64,000 bases of DNA from Deltaproteobacteria bacterium (GTDB lineage: Bacteria > Myxococcota > Kuafuiibacteriia > Kuafuiibacteriales > Kuafuiibacteriaceae): contig JADJBV010000001.1 in assembly GCA_016703535.1 (NCBI GenBank), forward strand, positions 6,066,001 to 6,130,000, given 5' to 3'. Made by a program: the position numbers and the translations under genes. The notes beneath the pieces are model-generated. The model had not been told where the DNA came from and did not search any database. It saw only the letters and a list, made by a program, of their open reading frames with translations. Below, piece by piece: positions 25,011 to 33,337 of the stretch (its first letter is position 1; every line of letters starts with the position of its first letter).

Positions 25011-26771
25011 TCACCGCAGGGTGATGCGCACCAACTTCCCTTCGTTGATGTTGACCGTGGATCGCCAGCGGGGCCGCGGATCGCCGGGGCGCTTCAGGGT
25101 CACGGTGTAGCGGCCCACCTTGATCCGATAACGTTCGAGGGGCGTGGGCCCGGCGCGTTTGCCATCCACATAGATCACGCCGCCGGGTCGGGCCGCGATG
25201 CTCAAGGCGCCATAACCGGGCCGAGGCGGCCGCTTCGGGGTGGTGCGGGCCTTGGGAGGGGGCGCCTTCGGTTGGGGCTTGGGCGCAGCTCGGACCTGCT
25301 TGGCGATCGGGGCCGGGCTGGGGCTCGGGCCCGGTGGCGGAGGAGGAGGAGGCGCGGGGGCAACTTCGGTCGGCGTGGAGGTCGGGATCGGCGGCGTCTC
25401 GTCGGGCTCTTCGTCCTCTTCGTGTTCACTCGCGACCGTGTCGGCCACATCGGCTTGGGTGCTGGTGTCGAGCACCATGGCCAAGGCGACCGCCACCGTG
25501 GGGGTCACCGGCGCAACTTCCGGGGGCGGAGGCGGCGGTTCAACGACCTTCGGCGCCGGCGCGAGGATCGCGACCGCGGTGCTGGTCTGAGTTCCCAAGC
25601 GAAGCTCGAGTTCACTCCGGGCCCGCTCTACCCAATCGGGCCGCAGATAGGCGGCGACCGCGGCGCTCCCCGCCAACAACAACACCAGCAAGAAGGCCCA
25701 AGGCCCGGTGTTGGCCGGCGGCCGCGGCGTCTGGCTGAAGTCGCTGACCACCTCCACCAGATCGAGGGGCGACAAGGACTCGGTCCCCGATCCCTTGCCT
25801 CGTTCGGTCGGGGCCTCGGGTTGAGCAACCACCCGCTGCAAGAAGGTGCGGTGCAGCTCTCGTTCGGTGGCCAACTCCCGCTGCGCGTAGGCCTCCAGGG
25901 TCTCAGCACCGATCCCGCGAGCACAACCCTCGAGCGCCAAGGCCATCTCTTTGGCGTCGGCGTAGCGATCGTTGGGATCCCGGGCCAGGCCCTTCATCAC
26001 CAAGGCGTCGAGTTCGGCCGGGACCTCCTTGTTGACGCTGGAGGGTTTGGCGATCCGCCCCCGCTTGACCGCATCCGCAATACTTTCACCGCGGCCGAAC
26101 AGACGACGCCCGGTCAACAGCTCGTGGAGCACCACCGACAGCGCATAAAGGTCGGCGCGCCGATCGATCTTCTTGCCCTGGATCTGCTCGGGCGAAAGGT
26201 AAGCCAACTTGCCCTTCACCACGCCAGCTTCGGTGGTGGTGGCCTCCCGGTCCCGCACGAAGGCCACGCCAAAATCCAACACCTTGATCCGGCCGTCGAA
26301 GGTCAGGATCAGGTTCTGGGGGCTGATGTCCCGGTGGATCACGCCCAAGGCCCGGCCGTCCAGATCGGTGAGCTCGTGGGCCGCGTGGAGGCCCCGGGCC
26401 GCTTCGGCCGCCATCAAGGCCGCCACTCCGGGGGGCACCGGCCCCTTTTTGCGCTTCAACAAGGTGCCCAAGGCCAGGCCCGGCACGTACTCCATGACCA
26501 ACTGGAAGGCCCCGTCTCGATCCCGCAGCTCGTAGACCTGGGCGATGGCCGGGTGATCCAAGCGGGCCAACAACTTGGCCTCGTCGAGGAACATGCGGCG
26601 CATGCCCTCGTGTTCGGCGAGATCCCCCCGGATGGTCTTCAGCGCCACCAACTTCTCGAAGCCGCCGGCGCCGATGCGACGGGCCAACAAGACCTCGCCC
26701 ATGCCGCCCACGCCCAGGCGCGCCAGGATCTGGAGATCCCCCGGCGTCGAAGTGGCGCGCGGCCCGCTCAT
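25011..26771 (-). CDS. Transmembrane Ser/Thr protein kinase with a PEGA-like C-terminus
   Basis: A protein of 586 residues. The kinase domain at about 12-280 is complete: glycine loop LGVGGMGEVLLA, catalytic Lys in VALKTIR, catalytic loop VIHRDISPQN, metal-binding DFG in VLDFGVAF, and GKLAYLSPEQIQG. A membrane segment at about 350 (WAFLLVLLLAGSAAVAAYL) is followed by a long Pro/Ala/Lys-rich linker. The last 65 residues form a PEGA domain (IYVDGKRAGPTPLERYRIKVG). Such kinases are abundant in myxobacteria. The substrate is unknown. panB lies 53 bases away on the same strand and is upstream. Confidence 0.93.
   Translation of the reverse strand: MSGPRATSTPGDLQILARLGVGGMGEVLLARRIGAGGFEKLVALKTIRGDLAEHEGMRRMFLDEAKLLARLDHPAIAQVYELRDRDGAFQLVMEYVPGLALGTLLKRKKGPVPPGVAALMAAEAARGLHAAHELTDLDGRALGVIHRDISPQNLILTFDGRIKVLDFGVAFVRDREATTTEAGVVKGKLAYLSPEQIQGKKIDRRADLYALSVVLHELLTGRRLFGRGESIADAVKRGRIAKPSSVNKEVPAELDALVMKGLARDPNDRYADAKEMALALEGCARGIGAETLEAYAQRELATERELHRTFLQRVVAQPEAPTERGKGSGTESLSPLDLVEVVSDFSQTPRPPANTGPWAFLLVLLLAGSAAVAAYLRPDWVERARSELELRLGTQTSTAVAILAPAPKVVEPPPPPPEVAPVTPTVAVALAMVLDTSTQADVADTVASEHEEDEEPDETPPIPTSTPTEVAPAPPPPPPPGPSPSPAPIAKQVRAAPKPQPKAPPPKARTTPKRPPRPGYGALSIAARPGGVIYVDGKRAGPTPLERYRIKVGRYTVTLKRPGDPRPRWRSTVNINEGKLVRITLR
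26199..26212. repeat. One-mismatch copy of the GCAAG-N4-CTTGC palindrome
   Basis: GTAAG-CCAA-CTTGC within the kinase gene. Given as a degenerate member; other near copies are at 11867, 30252, 51777, 53136 and 62328. Confidence 0.35.
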
Positions 26772-26824
26772 CGGGGCCGGAGGTTCGCACGATTTCGCCG
26801 CCGCGGGCTACGGGTCGACTTTAA

Positions 26825-27754
26825 CTACACCGGCACGCCGTAGAGGCCGCCGATGCCGTCTTCGTCGTCGATCTCTTGGGGCGCGGGCACGATCTCCCGG
26901 GGTCGGAAGAGCTGCTCTTTGGCGTGGTAGCTGTGGGCTTCGGTCGGGAAAGTGCCGGCCTGGACCTCTTGTTTGAAGTCTGCCACCGCGGTGGTGATCG
27001 CCTCACCGACCTGGGCGTATTGCTTCACGAACTTCGGCACCCGCTCGTCGTACATGCCGAGCAGGTCGTAGATCACCAACACCTGACCGTCGCAATCGAC
27101 GCCGGCGCCGATGCCGATGGTGGGGATGGTCAAGGCCCGCGTGATCACCCGGGCCAACTCGACGGGGATCCCTTCGAGCACGATCGAAAAACAACCCGCG
27201 GCCTCCAGCGCCTTCGCGTCTCGCAAGATCCGCGTGGCGTTGGTGGCGTCTTGGCCTTGCACCTTGAAGCCGCCCAAGGCGTGGACCGACTGGGGCGTGA
27301 GGCCCACGTGGCCCATGACCGGGATGCCAGCCCGCACCATCTTCTCGACGATCGGCGCCAGCTCTTCGCCGCCCTCGAGCTTGACGCTCTGAGCGCCGCC
27401 TTCCTTGAGGAGCCGCCCCGCGTTCTTGATCGCCTCGATGGCGTCGGCCTGGTAACTCATGAACGGCATGTCAGCGACGACGTGGGCCCGAGGTGCGCCG
27501 CGCACCACCGCCCGCGTGTGATAGATGATGTCGTCGACCGTGACGCCCAAGGTGTTTTCGTCGCCTTGAACGACCATGCCCAAGCTGTCGCCGACCAAGA
27601 TGGCGTCGACGCCGGCTCGATCCGCCAGACGTGCAAACAACACGTCGTACGCGGTGACCATGGTGATGCGTTCGCCGGCGGTCTTCATCGCCGCGAGCTG
27701 GGTGGTGGTGATCCGTCTTTGCGGCTTCGGCGCCGTCTTCGGCTCAGTGCTCAT
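26825..27754 (-). CDS. panB: 3-methyl-2-oxobutanoate hydroxymethyltransferase
   Basis: PanB makes ketopantoate from ketoisovalerate and methylenetetrahydrofolate, the first step towards pantothenate. The protein is 309 residues, slightly longer than usual at both ends. Motifs: MVTAYDVLFARLADRAGVD, ILVGDSLGMVVQG (metal and substrate site), VKLEGGEE, MGHVGLTPQSVHALGGF and TIGIGAGVDCDGQVLV. panC is 6 kb away on the same strand. A deoxynucleoside kinase gene lies upstream of it, 136 bases away. Confidence 0.97.
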   Translation of the reverse strand: MSTEPKTAPKPQRRITTTQLAAMKTAGERITMVTAYDVLFARLADRAGVDAILVGDSLGMVVQGDENTLGVTVDDIIYHTRAVVRGAPRAHVVADMPFMSYQADAIEAIKNAGRLLKEGGAQSVKLEGGEELAPIVEKMVRAGIPVMGHVGLTPQSVHALGGFKVQGQDATNATRILRDAKALEAAGCFSIVLEGIPVELARVITRALTIPTIGIGAGVDCDGQVLVIYDLLGMYDERVPKFVKQYAQVGEAITTAVADFKQEVQAGTFPTEAHSYHAKEQLFRPREIVPAPQEIDDEDGIGGLYGVPV

Positions 27755-27890
27755 TTCGACCTCACTCGGTCAGCGCTCCGAAGAGTCGCCGCCGCGTCTT
27801 CAGTCCACGCCGAAGTCCTTGAGCACCTTCGGGCAACTTGAGGTCTAGGCCCTCGCGGGTCCCAGCCTCGGCCCTTGGGGCCCCATGGCC

Positions 27891-28556
27891 TCAGCGCTTC
27901 GATAGATACGGGTTATATTGTTGCACACCCTTGCGCATGCGCCGAATGGCCGAGATGACATCTTCCAGGTGGGTCTCGTCTTCCACGATGTCGATCTCCG
28001 AAGTGTTGATCACCAACAGGGCGGGCCCGCCCCAGTGGAAGAAGTAGTCGTTGTAGGCCCGTGAGACTTTCTCCAAATAATCCAGGGTGATCGGCCGCTC
28101 CCACTCTCGGGCTCGGCTGCGGATCCGGTCGAGCAAGACCTGGGGCCGGGCCTGGAGATACACCACCAGGTCGGGCTTGCTGACCCGGTGATCCAGGAGC
28201 TGGTAGATGCGATCGTAGAGGGCGAGTTCGGCCTCGTTCAGGGTCAAGTACGCGAAGATCCGGTCTTTCTGGAACACGTAGTCCGAGACCGTACACTTGG
28301 TGAAGAGATCCCCCTGCTTGAGCTCCAGCTGCTGCTGATACCGGGAGAGCAAGAAGAACATCTGGGTCTGAAAGGCGGTTCGTTTCGGGTCGTTATAGAA
28401 CTCCCGCACGAAAGGATTGGCCTCGACCTCTTCCAGGGTCAGCCGGGCGCCCAGGCGCTTGGCCAGGACCTTGGCGATAGTGGTTTTCCCGACGCCCACG
28501 GGGCCTTCGATGGCGATGTAGCGGGGCGGATCGGGCTGGATCTTCTTCCGCGCCAT
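27891..28556 (-). CDS. Deoxynucleoside kinase (dNK/dAK-dGK family)
   Basis: A protein of 221 residues that should phosphorylate deoxynucleosides with ATP for nucleotide salvage. It has a P-loop (IAIEGPVGVGKTTIAKVLA), an EEVEANPF segment, QTQMFFLLSRYQQQ, the DYVFQKDRIFA region of the catalytic motif, and the RIRSRAREWER lid. These match bacterial deoxyadenosine/deoxyguanosine kinases. The base preference cannot be told from sequence. It reads towards panB with a 136-base gap and diverges from the lipoprotein gene at 28702. Confidence 0.9.
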   Translation of the reverse strand: MARKKIQPDPPRYIAIEGPVGVGKTTIAKVLAKRLGARLTLEEVEANPFVREFYNDPKRTAFQTQMFFLLSRYQQQLELKQGDLFTKCTVSDYVFQKDRIFAYLTLNEAELALYDRIYQLLDHRVSKPDLVVYLQARPQVLLDRIRSRAREWERPITLDYLEKVSRAYNDYFFHWGGPALLVINTSEIDIVEDETHLEDVISAIRRMRKGVQQYNPYLSKR

Positions 28557-28622
28557 TCGCAGGTCCCGATTCCAATTAGAGGATCAATCGCCTTTTGGGG
28601 CAAGGCCCCCGTCGGTTCGCGT

Positions 28623-28646
28623 GACCATACGTTCCGGGATATGGTC
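28623..28646. promoter_or_regulatory. Inverted repeat in the divergent region, GACCATA / TATGGTC
   Basis: A perfect 7-bp inverted repeat with a 10-base centre lies between the kinase gene (minus) and the lipoprotein gene (plus). It may be an operator for a dimeric regulator. Confidence 0.35.
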
Positions 28647-28653
28647 GCGGGCC

Positions 28654-28683
28654 CCGGCCGGACCGATCCCTCGATCCGGCCGG
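28654..28683. promoter_or_regulatory. Inverted repeat, CCGGCCGGA / TCCGGCCGG
   Basis: A perfect 9-bp inverted repeat with a 12-base centre ends 18 bases before the GTG start of the lipoprotein gene at 28702. It could form a stable RNA hairpin in that leader or serve as an operator. There is no T-run, so it is not a simple terminator. Confidence 0.35.
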
Positions 28684-28701
28684 CTGAGGTAAGGGAACCA
28701 G

Positions 28702-29463
28702 GTGCTGCTTCGGCTCTCGTGTTTGTTTGCGGGCCTCTCGGCGGTCCTGGCGGTGGCCTTGGGTGGCTGCAACTCGGGCCCGGTCGCCAGCGCCAATCGG
28801 GTGCTGACCGCCACCGTGGCCCTCAGCAACGAAACCGCGCTGATCGTCAACGCCCCAGTGGCCATCGAGCTCAGGGGCGCTCGGCGCCTCGATCAGATCA
28901 TCGTGCGGGCCGAGGTGACGATCACCGCCAGCTCCGCCGATACCGCCGAACGCCAAGCCGCTGCCTTGACCTTGGTTGAGGAACGGGTCGCCGCCGATCG
29001 GGTGCTGCGCCTGACCTTACCCGGCAGCACCGACGACACCACCGGCAAGATCACGCTGGAGGTGCCGGCCGATCTGGACTTGGGCATCAACGGCGGCGCG
29101 ACCATCGACGCTTCCGGAATGGATGGAAGTTACGACGTCCGCGCGTTGAGTACGGTATTGATCGCCGACGCACAAAGGGACGTGGTCGTTCGCACCAGCG
29201 GTGGGATCCGCCTGACGACCCGCGCCTCGCCCGGGACCACCGCGGATCTCGAGCAAGGGGTGGGGGACATCGAGCTGATCCTGCCGGCTTTGCCGAGCGT
29301 CCAGTTCCAGGCAGCGACCGGCAACGGCCAGATCGTGATCGCCCACCCCCAACTGCCGCCTTGGTCGGGCGGCAACAACGCCTACCAAGTGTCGGTCAAC
29401 GGCGGCTTGTCGGCGATCCGCTTGGTGACCCAAAGCGGCAACGTCGTGATTCGAGGAGAGTGA
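28702..29463 (+). CDS. Predicted lipoprotein, DUF4097-like beta-helix
   Basis: A protein of 253 residues from GTG at 28702, with GGGA upstream. The signal is LLRLSCLFAGLSAVLAVALGGC. The body has repeated short beta segments (ITASSADTAERQAA, GGATIDASGMDGSYDVRAL, VVVRTSGGIRLTTRAS, GNGQIVIAHP) like DUF4097 or GIN-domain putative adhesins. Its stop codon overlaps the first base of the murA ATG (TGATG), so the two are translated together. Why a surface lipoprotein should be coupled to a cell-wall synthesis enzyme is not clear. Confidence 0.75.
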   Translation: MLLRLSCLFAGLSAVLAVALGGCNSGPVASANRVLTATVALSNETALIVNAPVAIELRGARRLDQIIVRAEVTITASSADTAERQAAALTLVEERVAADRVLRLTLPGSTDDTTGKITLEVPADLDLGINGGATIDASGMDGSYDVRALSTVLIADAQRDVVVRTSGGIRLTTRASPGTTADLEQGVGDIELILPALPSVQFQAATGNGQIVIAHPQLPPWSGGNNAYQVSVNGGLSAIRLVTQSGNVVIRGE

Positions 29464-30758
29464 TGAGCCAGAGCTTCGTCATCGAAGGTGGACACCCGAT
29501 CGGCGGGACCATCCGCCCCAGCGGTAACAAAAACGCGGCGCTGCCGTTGATCGCGGCGACGATGCTCACCGACGAAGAGGTGGTGCTGAAGAACGTGCCG
29601 GCGATCCGGGACGTGGAGGCGCTGATCCGGATCGTCGCCGAGCTGGGCGTGACCATCTCCCATCGAGGGCCCGGGGTGATCGCCTTCAAGGCCGATCGCA
29701 TGAACGGTCACGAGCCGGATCCCGAGACCTGCCGACAGATCCGGGCCTCGATCCTGTTGGCCGGTCCGATGGTGGCGCGGCGGGGCCACGTGCGCCTGCC
29801 GCCGCCGGGTGGAGACGTGATCGGGCGCCGCCGGCTCGACACCCACGTCCTGGCGCTGGAGGCCTTGGGGGCCCACGTCGAGACCACCCCGACCATCTAC
29901 TCCTTCACGACCAAAGGTCGTTTGCGCGGAACCGAGGTCTTCCTCGACGAGGCTTCGGTGACCGGCACCGAAAACGCGGTGATGGCCGCGTCCTTGGCCG
30001 AAGGGGAGACGGTGTTGCTCAACGCCGCTGGCGAACCTCACGTCCAAGATCTGTGTCGCTTGATCAACGCCATGGGCGGACAGATCAGCGGCATCGGCAC
30101 CAACCAGCTGGTGATCAAGGGTGTCTCCCGGCTGCACGGCGCCGAATACACGCTGGGGCCCGACTACATCGAGGTCGGCTCCTTCATCACCTTGGCGGCG
30201 GTCACCGGCGGCGAGATGCGTTTGGTCGGCGCCCGTCCCAAGGAGCACCGCGCAACCCGCCTTGCATTTCAGAAGATCGGCATCGAGTTCCACGCCGACG
30301 AAACCGGGCAAGACATCATCGTACCCGGCGGCCAAGAGCTGAAGACCCACGCCGATCTGGGCGGCGCCATCCCCAAGATCGAAGACTCACCGTGGCCCGG
30401 CTTCCCGGCCGACCTCACCTCGATGGCGGTGGTGGCCGCGACCCAGAGCCAAGGCACCACGTTGATCTTCGAGAAGATGTTCGAGTCACGGTTGTTCTTC
30501 ACCGATCGGCTGGCCCAGATGGGCGCCCGCCTGATCTTGTGTGACCCCCACCGGGTGGTGATCACCGGCAAGGCACCGCTGGTCGGTTCGGAGCTGGTCA
30601 GCCCCGACATCCGGGCCGGTATGGCGCTGGTGATCGCGGCCCTCTGCGCCGAAGGCAAAAGTGTCATCCACAACATCCAGCAGATCGATCGAGGCTACGA
30701 ACGCATCGACGAACGGCTGCGGGCGCTGGGGGCCAAGATCGACCGCGCCAAAGACTGA
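29463..30758 (+). CDS. murA: UDP-N-acetylglucosamine 1-carboxyvinyltransferase with Asp at the fosfomycin Cys position
   Basis: MurA adds enolpyruvate from PEP to UDP-GlcNAc, the committed step of peptidoglycan synthesis. The protein is 431 residues. Active-site motifs are present: RPSGNKNAALPLIAA with the catalytic Lys/Asn pair, QIRASILLAGPMVARRG, and WPGFPADLTSM. The loop that normally reads GGCxIG is PGGDVIG here, so residue 118 is Asp (GAC at 29814) instead of the Cys that fosfomycin alkylates. Asp at this place is known in mycobacterial and chlamydial MurA and gives natural fosfomycin resistance with an active enzyme. The start is ATG at 29463. Confidence 0.95.
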   Translation: MSQSFVIEGGHPIGGTIRPSGNKNAALPLIAATMLTDEEVVLKNVPAIRDVEALIRIVAELGVTISHRGPGVIAFKADRMNGHEPDPETCRQIRASILLAGPMVARRGHVRLPPPGGDVIGRRRLDTHVLALEALGAHVETTPTIYSFTTKGRLRGTEVFLDEASVTGTENAVMAASLAEGETVLLNAAGEPHVQDLCRLINAMGGQISGIGTNQLVIKGVSRLHGAEYTLGPDYIEVGSFITLAAVTGGEMRLVGARPKEHRATRLAFQKIGIEFHADETGQDIIVPGGQELKTHADLGGAIPKIEDSPWPGFPADLTSMAVVAATQSQGTTLIFEKMFESRLFFTDRLAQMGARLILCDPHRVVITGKAPLVGSELVSPDIRAGMALVIAALCAEGKSVIHNIQQIDRGYERIDERLRALGAKIDRAKD

Positions 30759-30764
30759 CGATCC

Positions 30765-31073
30765 TCAGTCGTCCTGGGGATCGGGCCAACGTTTCATCAG
30801 CTCGACCAAGGGATCTTTGGGCCTCGCCTCCCGGGGGTGAGATTTACTCAACACCAGCTCGGCCAGACATCGGGAGCGGATCACCCGCCGTTGATCGTCT
30901 TCCACCGCGGGATCGAGCAGGGCCGCCAAGGCCGCGGCCAAAGCCCGCACGTGTCGTTTCCAGTCCGGCGACCGCCGGGGCTCCAGCTGCACCTCTTTGG
31001 CGAGCTGGGCCAACCACTCGGTCTCCTGGCGCCAGTAGTCGGGGTGAGCGTAAGAAACTCGCTTTTCGTCCAT
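30765..31073 (-). CDS. Small acidic/basic protein of unknown function
   Basis: A protein of 102 residues from ATG at 31073; GGAGGA lies 6 bases upstream and decides this start over the one at 31121. The sequence (RVSYAHPDYWRQETEWLAQLAKEV, VRALAAALAALLDPAVEDDQRRVI) looks helical and soluble. No family was recognised. It converges with murA with 6 bases between the stops. Confidence 0.6.
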   Translation of the reverse strand: MDEKRVSYAHPDYWRQETEWLAQLAKEVQLEPRRSPDWKRHVRALAAALAALLDPAVEDDQRRVIRSRCLAELVLSKSHPREARPKDPLVELMKRWPDPQDD

Positions 31074-31143
31074 GTCATCTCCTCCGTTTGCTGAAGCCAG
31101 CATCTCCCGGAGGTATGACAAAACGTGTCAGAGTCCCGACCCG

Positions 31144-33183
31144 CTATTTCTGCTGCACAGAGACGCTCCCGCCGGCGATGTCCTGGTTCATGGCGGCCCC
31201 GTAGAGGTAGGTTTCGAAGCTGGCGTCGTTGCGCAGGTACCGCTGCAGCCAAGCCAAGGTGTAGCGCCGGATCTTGCGGCCCACTTCGATGGGATCGCCG
31301 GCCGCGTTGTCGGGGCAGAGGTTGCAGGGCAGGCCGCAGCTGCCGCTGTCGAGGAACGACATGTGGTCGGCCTCGTTGAGGGACACCGCCAGGGTGGGGA
31401 GGTTGACGGGCAAGGCGTCGAAGTAGACCTCGTAGTTTTGATCGAGGGGCGCGCAGTACTGGCCGAGCAAGGCGTTGTTGCCGCTGAAGAGCTCGCCCAA
31501 GAGCAGCACCGGGCCGGCGACGCCGCTCAGCTCGGCCGTCATCAGGGGGTTCTGGCCGGCGACGTCCCAGGCGATCACCACGTCGACCGCGCTGGGGTTG
31601 GCTTGGATCGCTCGGAAGCCGTTCTTGGCGCCCGCCGAGTGGCCCAACAAGGCGCGTTGGGGCCCAAGACGACCCGCCAGGCTCGGCTGGTTGGGGGCGT
31701 CGACCCACGCCTGGATGTCGAGGATGTCCTGGGTCCAGTCCTCGTCGGTGACCGTCAGCGGCGAATAGGTGGTCCCATTGGCGATCACCGCGTAGCACCA
31801 AGACGCCAAGTGCTGCAGCCGACCTTGGTATTCGTTCGCCGACAGCTGGAGGCCGGGGTTGAAGATCACCACCGGATAAGGTGCGGTGCCGTTGTTGGGC
31901 ACCCAGGCGGTGACCGGCAAGGTGCCCCCGCCCGCCCGGCTCACGTTGAAGGTGAGGGTGTCGTAGGTGCAGGTGCCGGAGCCTTCGGGCCCGGAGGCGG
32001 CGGCCTCGCGCTCCAGGGTCAAGTTGGGCTCAGGCATGGTGGGCCCGGTGTAGATGCGATCCGCGGCCCGCAAGTTGTCGCGGACGTGGGCGTTGAGGAA
32101 GGTCCCGGCCCAGCGGCCGATGATGTCGAGGCCCGTCGCCTGGGCCAAGGTCGCGGCGTTTTGATCGGGCTGGGCCCCCGGGGGGCTTTGGGTGTCGGTG
32201 ACGCCGTAGTGGTTGGCGCCGGTGAGGGTGGCGTAGACCTTGGGTGGATCGGCGATGCGTTGATAGGTCGTGAGGCCTGAGGCGGGCAACGCGGCGCCGT
32301 CGACGGTGCCTTGGATCATCATGATCGGCAGGCCAGCGTTGGCGGTGACCGGGATGTTGTTGCCAAGCGGCGGCTTGCGGTTGGCGCCGTAGAACACGCC
32401 GGCGCGCAGGCTGGCGGGGCGCACGTAGGGTCCCATGGTGCAGAGGGAGTTGGAGCACTCGTTGGCGATGGCTTCGAGCCCGGCCGCACCTCCGAGGGAG
32501 TGGCCCATGACGGCGCTGCGGGTCGGATCGACCAAGCCTTGGATCGGCGAACCGACTCGGAGGCTCTCGGCCTCCAGGGTCGCGAGGGCGGCGTTGAGCA
32601 GGGCGACCTCCGGGAAGAGACCGGTCACGATCAGCAGAGTGCGCTCATGGTCGGGGACGATCACCACGTAACCGAAGCGCGCGATCATGGTGGCCACGTT
32701 GCTGTAGTTGCCGCGCTCGACGTTGGCGCCCTGAAGGAACACCACCGCCGGGTAGGGCCCAGGAGGAGCGCCGGCCTGGGCGGTGGGGTAGTAGACGTCC
32801 GCAGGATCACCGTAGGGGCTGACGGTGGTTTGGTAGACGCTGGCCCCGTTGAAGGCAGGCACCCACGGATCGGGGCCGACGGGGCCGCTGTCGGGGGGCG
32901 GACCCGCGTCGACGTTGCCTCCGTCGGCGAACCCGAGATCGACCGGGCCCGAGTCAGGGGCGGCGTCGGTGCCGAAGCCGAGGTCCCCGTCTCCTCCGTC
33001 CTCGGCGACGCCACCGTCCACGAAGCCGAGATCGACCGCGGAGGCGTCGAGCCCAACGTTGATTCCCGTGTCATTGAGCCCGCCATCGGTGGGCGCCCCC
33101 AGATCATCCCGCGTCTGAGCGGGATCATCCGAGCACGCCAGGGCGAAACTCAGGAGGCTAAGGAGGAGGACCCGTGACCACAT
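31144..33183 (-). CDS. Predicted lipoprotein with an Asp-rich tether and two alpha/beta-hydrolase domains
   Basis: About 679 residues from ATG at 33183, where the lipoprotein signal begins (MWSRVLLLSLLSFALAC). An Asp/Gly/Val tether runs to about residue 110. The first hydrolase domain has GHSLGG near 228 (nucleophile Ser), MMIQGTVDGA (acid) and GANHYG (His). The second has GHSAGAK near 514 and LNEADHMSF (His). Both resemble chlorophyllase/PAF-acetylhydrolase or cutinase-like families that open with PAVVFLQG / PVVIFNPG. I infer an anchored esterase, perhaps acting on polymers or lipids. The two domains are diverged, so the duplication is old. The substrate is unknown. Confidence 0.85.
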   Translation of the reverse strand: MWSRVLLLSLLSFALACSDDPAQTRDDLGAPTDGGLNDTGINVGLDASAVDLGFVDGGVAEDGGDGDLGFGTDAAPDSGPVDLGFADGGNVDAGPPPDSGPVGPDPWVPAFNGASVYQTTVSPYGDPADVYYPTAQAGAPPGPYPAVVFLQGANVERGNYSNVATMIARFGYVVIVPDHERTLLIVTGLFPEVALLNAALATLEAESLRVGSPIQGLVDPTRSAVMGHSLGGAAGLEAIANECSNSLCTMGPYVRPASLRAGVFYGANRKPPLGNNIPVTANAGLPIMMIQGTVDGAALPASGLTTYQRIADPPKVYATLTGANHYGVTDTQSPPGAQPDQNAATLAQATGLDIIGRWAGTFLNAHVRDNLRAADRIYTGPTMPEPNLTLEREAAASGPEGSGTCTYDTLTFNVSRAGGGTLPVTAWVPNNGTAPYPVVIFNPGLQLSANEYQGRLQHLASWCYAVIANGTTYSPLTVTDEDWTQDILDIQAWVDAPNQPSLAGRLGPQRALLGHSAGAKNGFRAIQANPSAVDVVIAWDVAGQNPLMTAELSGVAGPVLLLGELFSGNNALLGQYCAPLDQNYEVYFDALPVNLPTLAVSLNEADHMSFLDSGSCGLPCNLCPDNAAGDPIEVGRKIRRYTLAWLQRYLRNDASFETYLYGAAMNQDIAGGSVSVQQK

Positions 33184-33337
33184 GGGGCTGGCTCTACAAA
33201 AGCCGCCCAACCTTTGGCAATCCGGCGCCTCCTGCCAATTCGTCCAACCGACTGTCTGTCTGCGAAAACTGAAAAGTTGGCCCCACCCCACACCTTCCGG
33301 GCCGGCGCTTCCCAGGTCCTACGGGGCGGACCTCCGC

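Noticed and set aside
28587..28605. GGGGC-AAG-GCCCC hairpin as a terminator
   Set aside because: The T-run is on the wrong side for the plus strand and the minus-strand copy is followed by A, and the hairpin lies upstream, not downstream, of genes on both sides.
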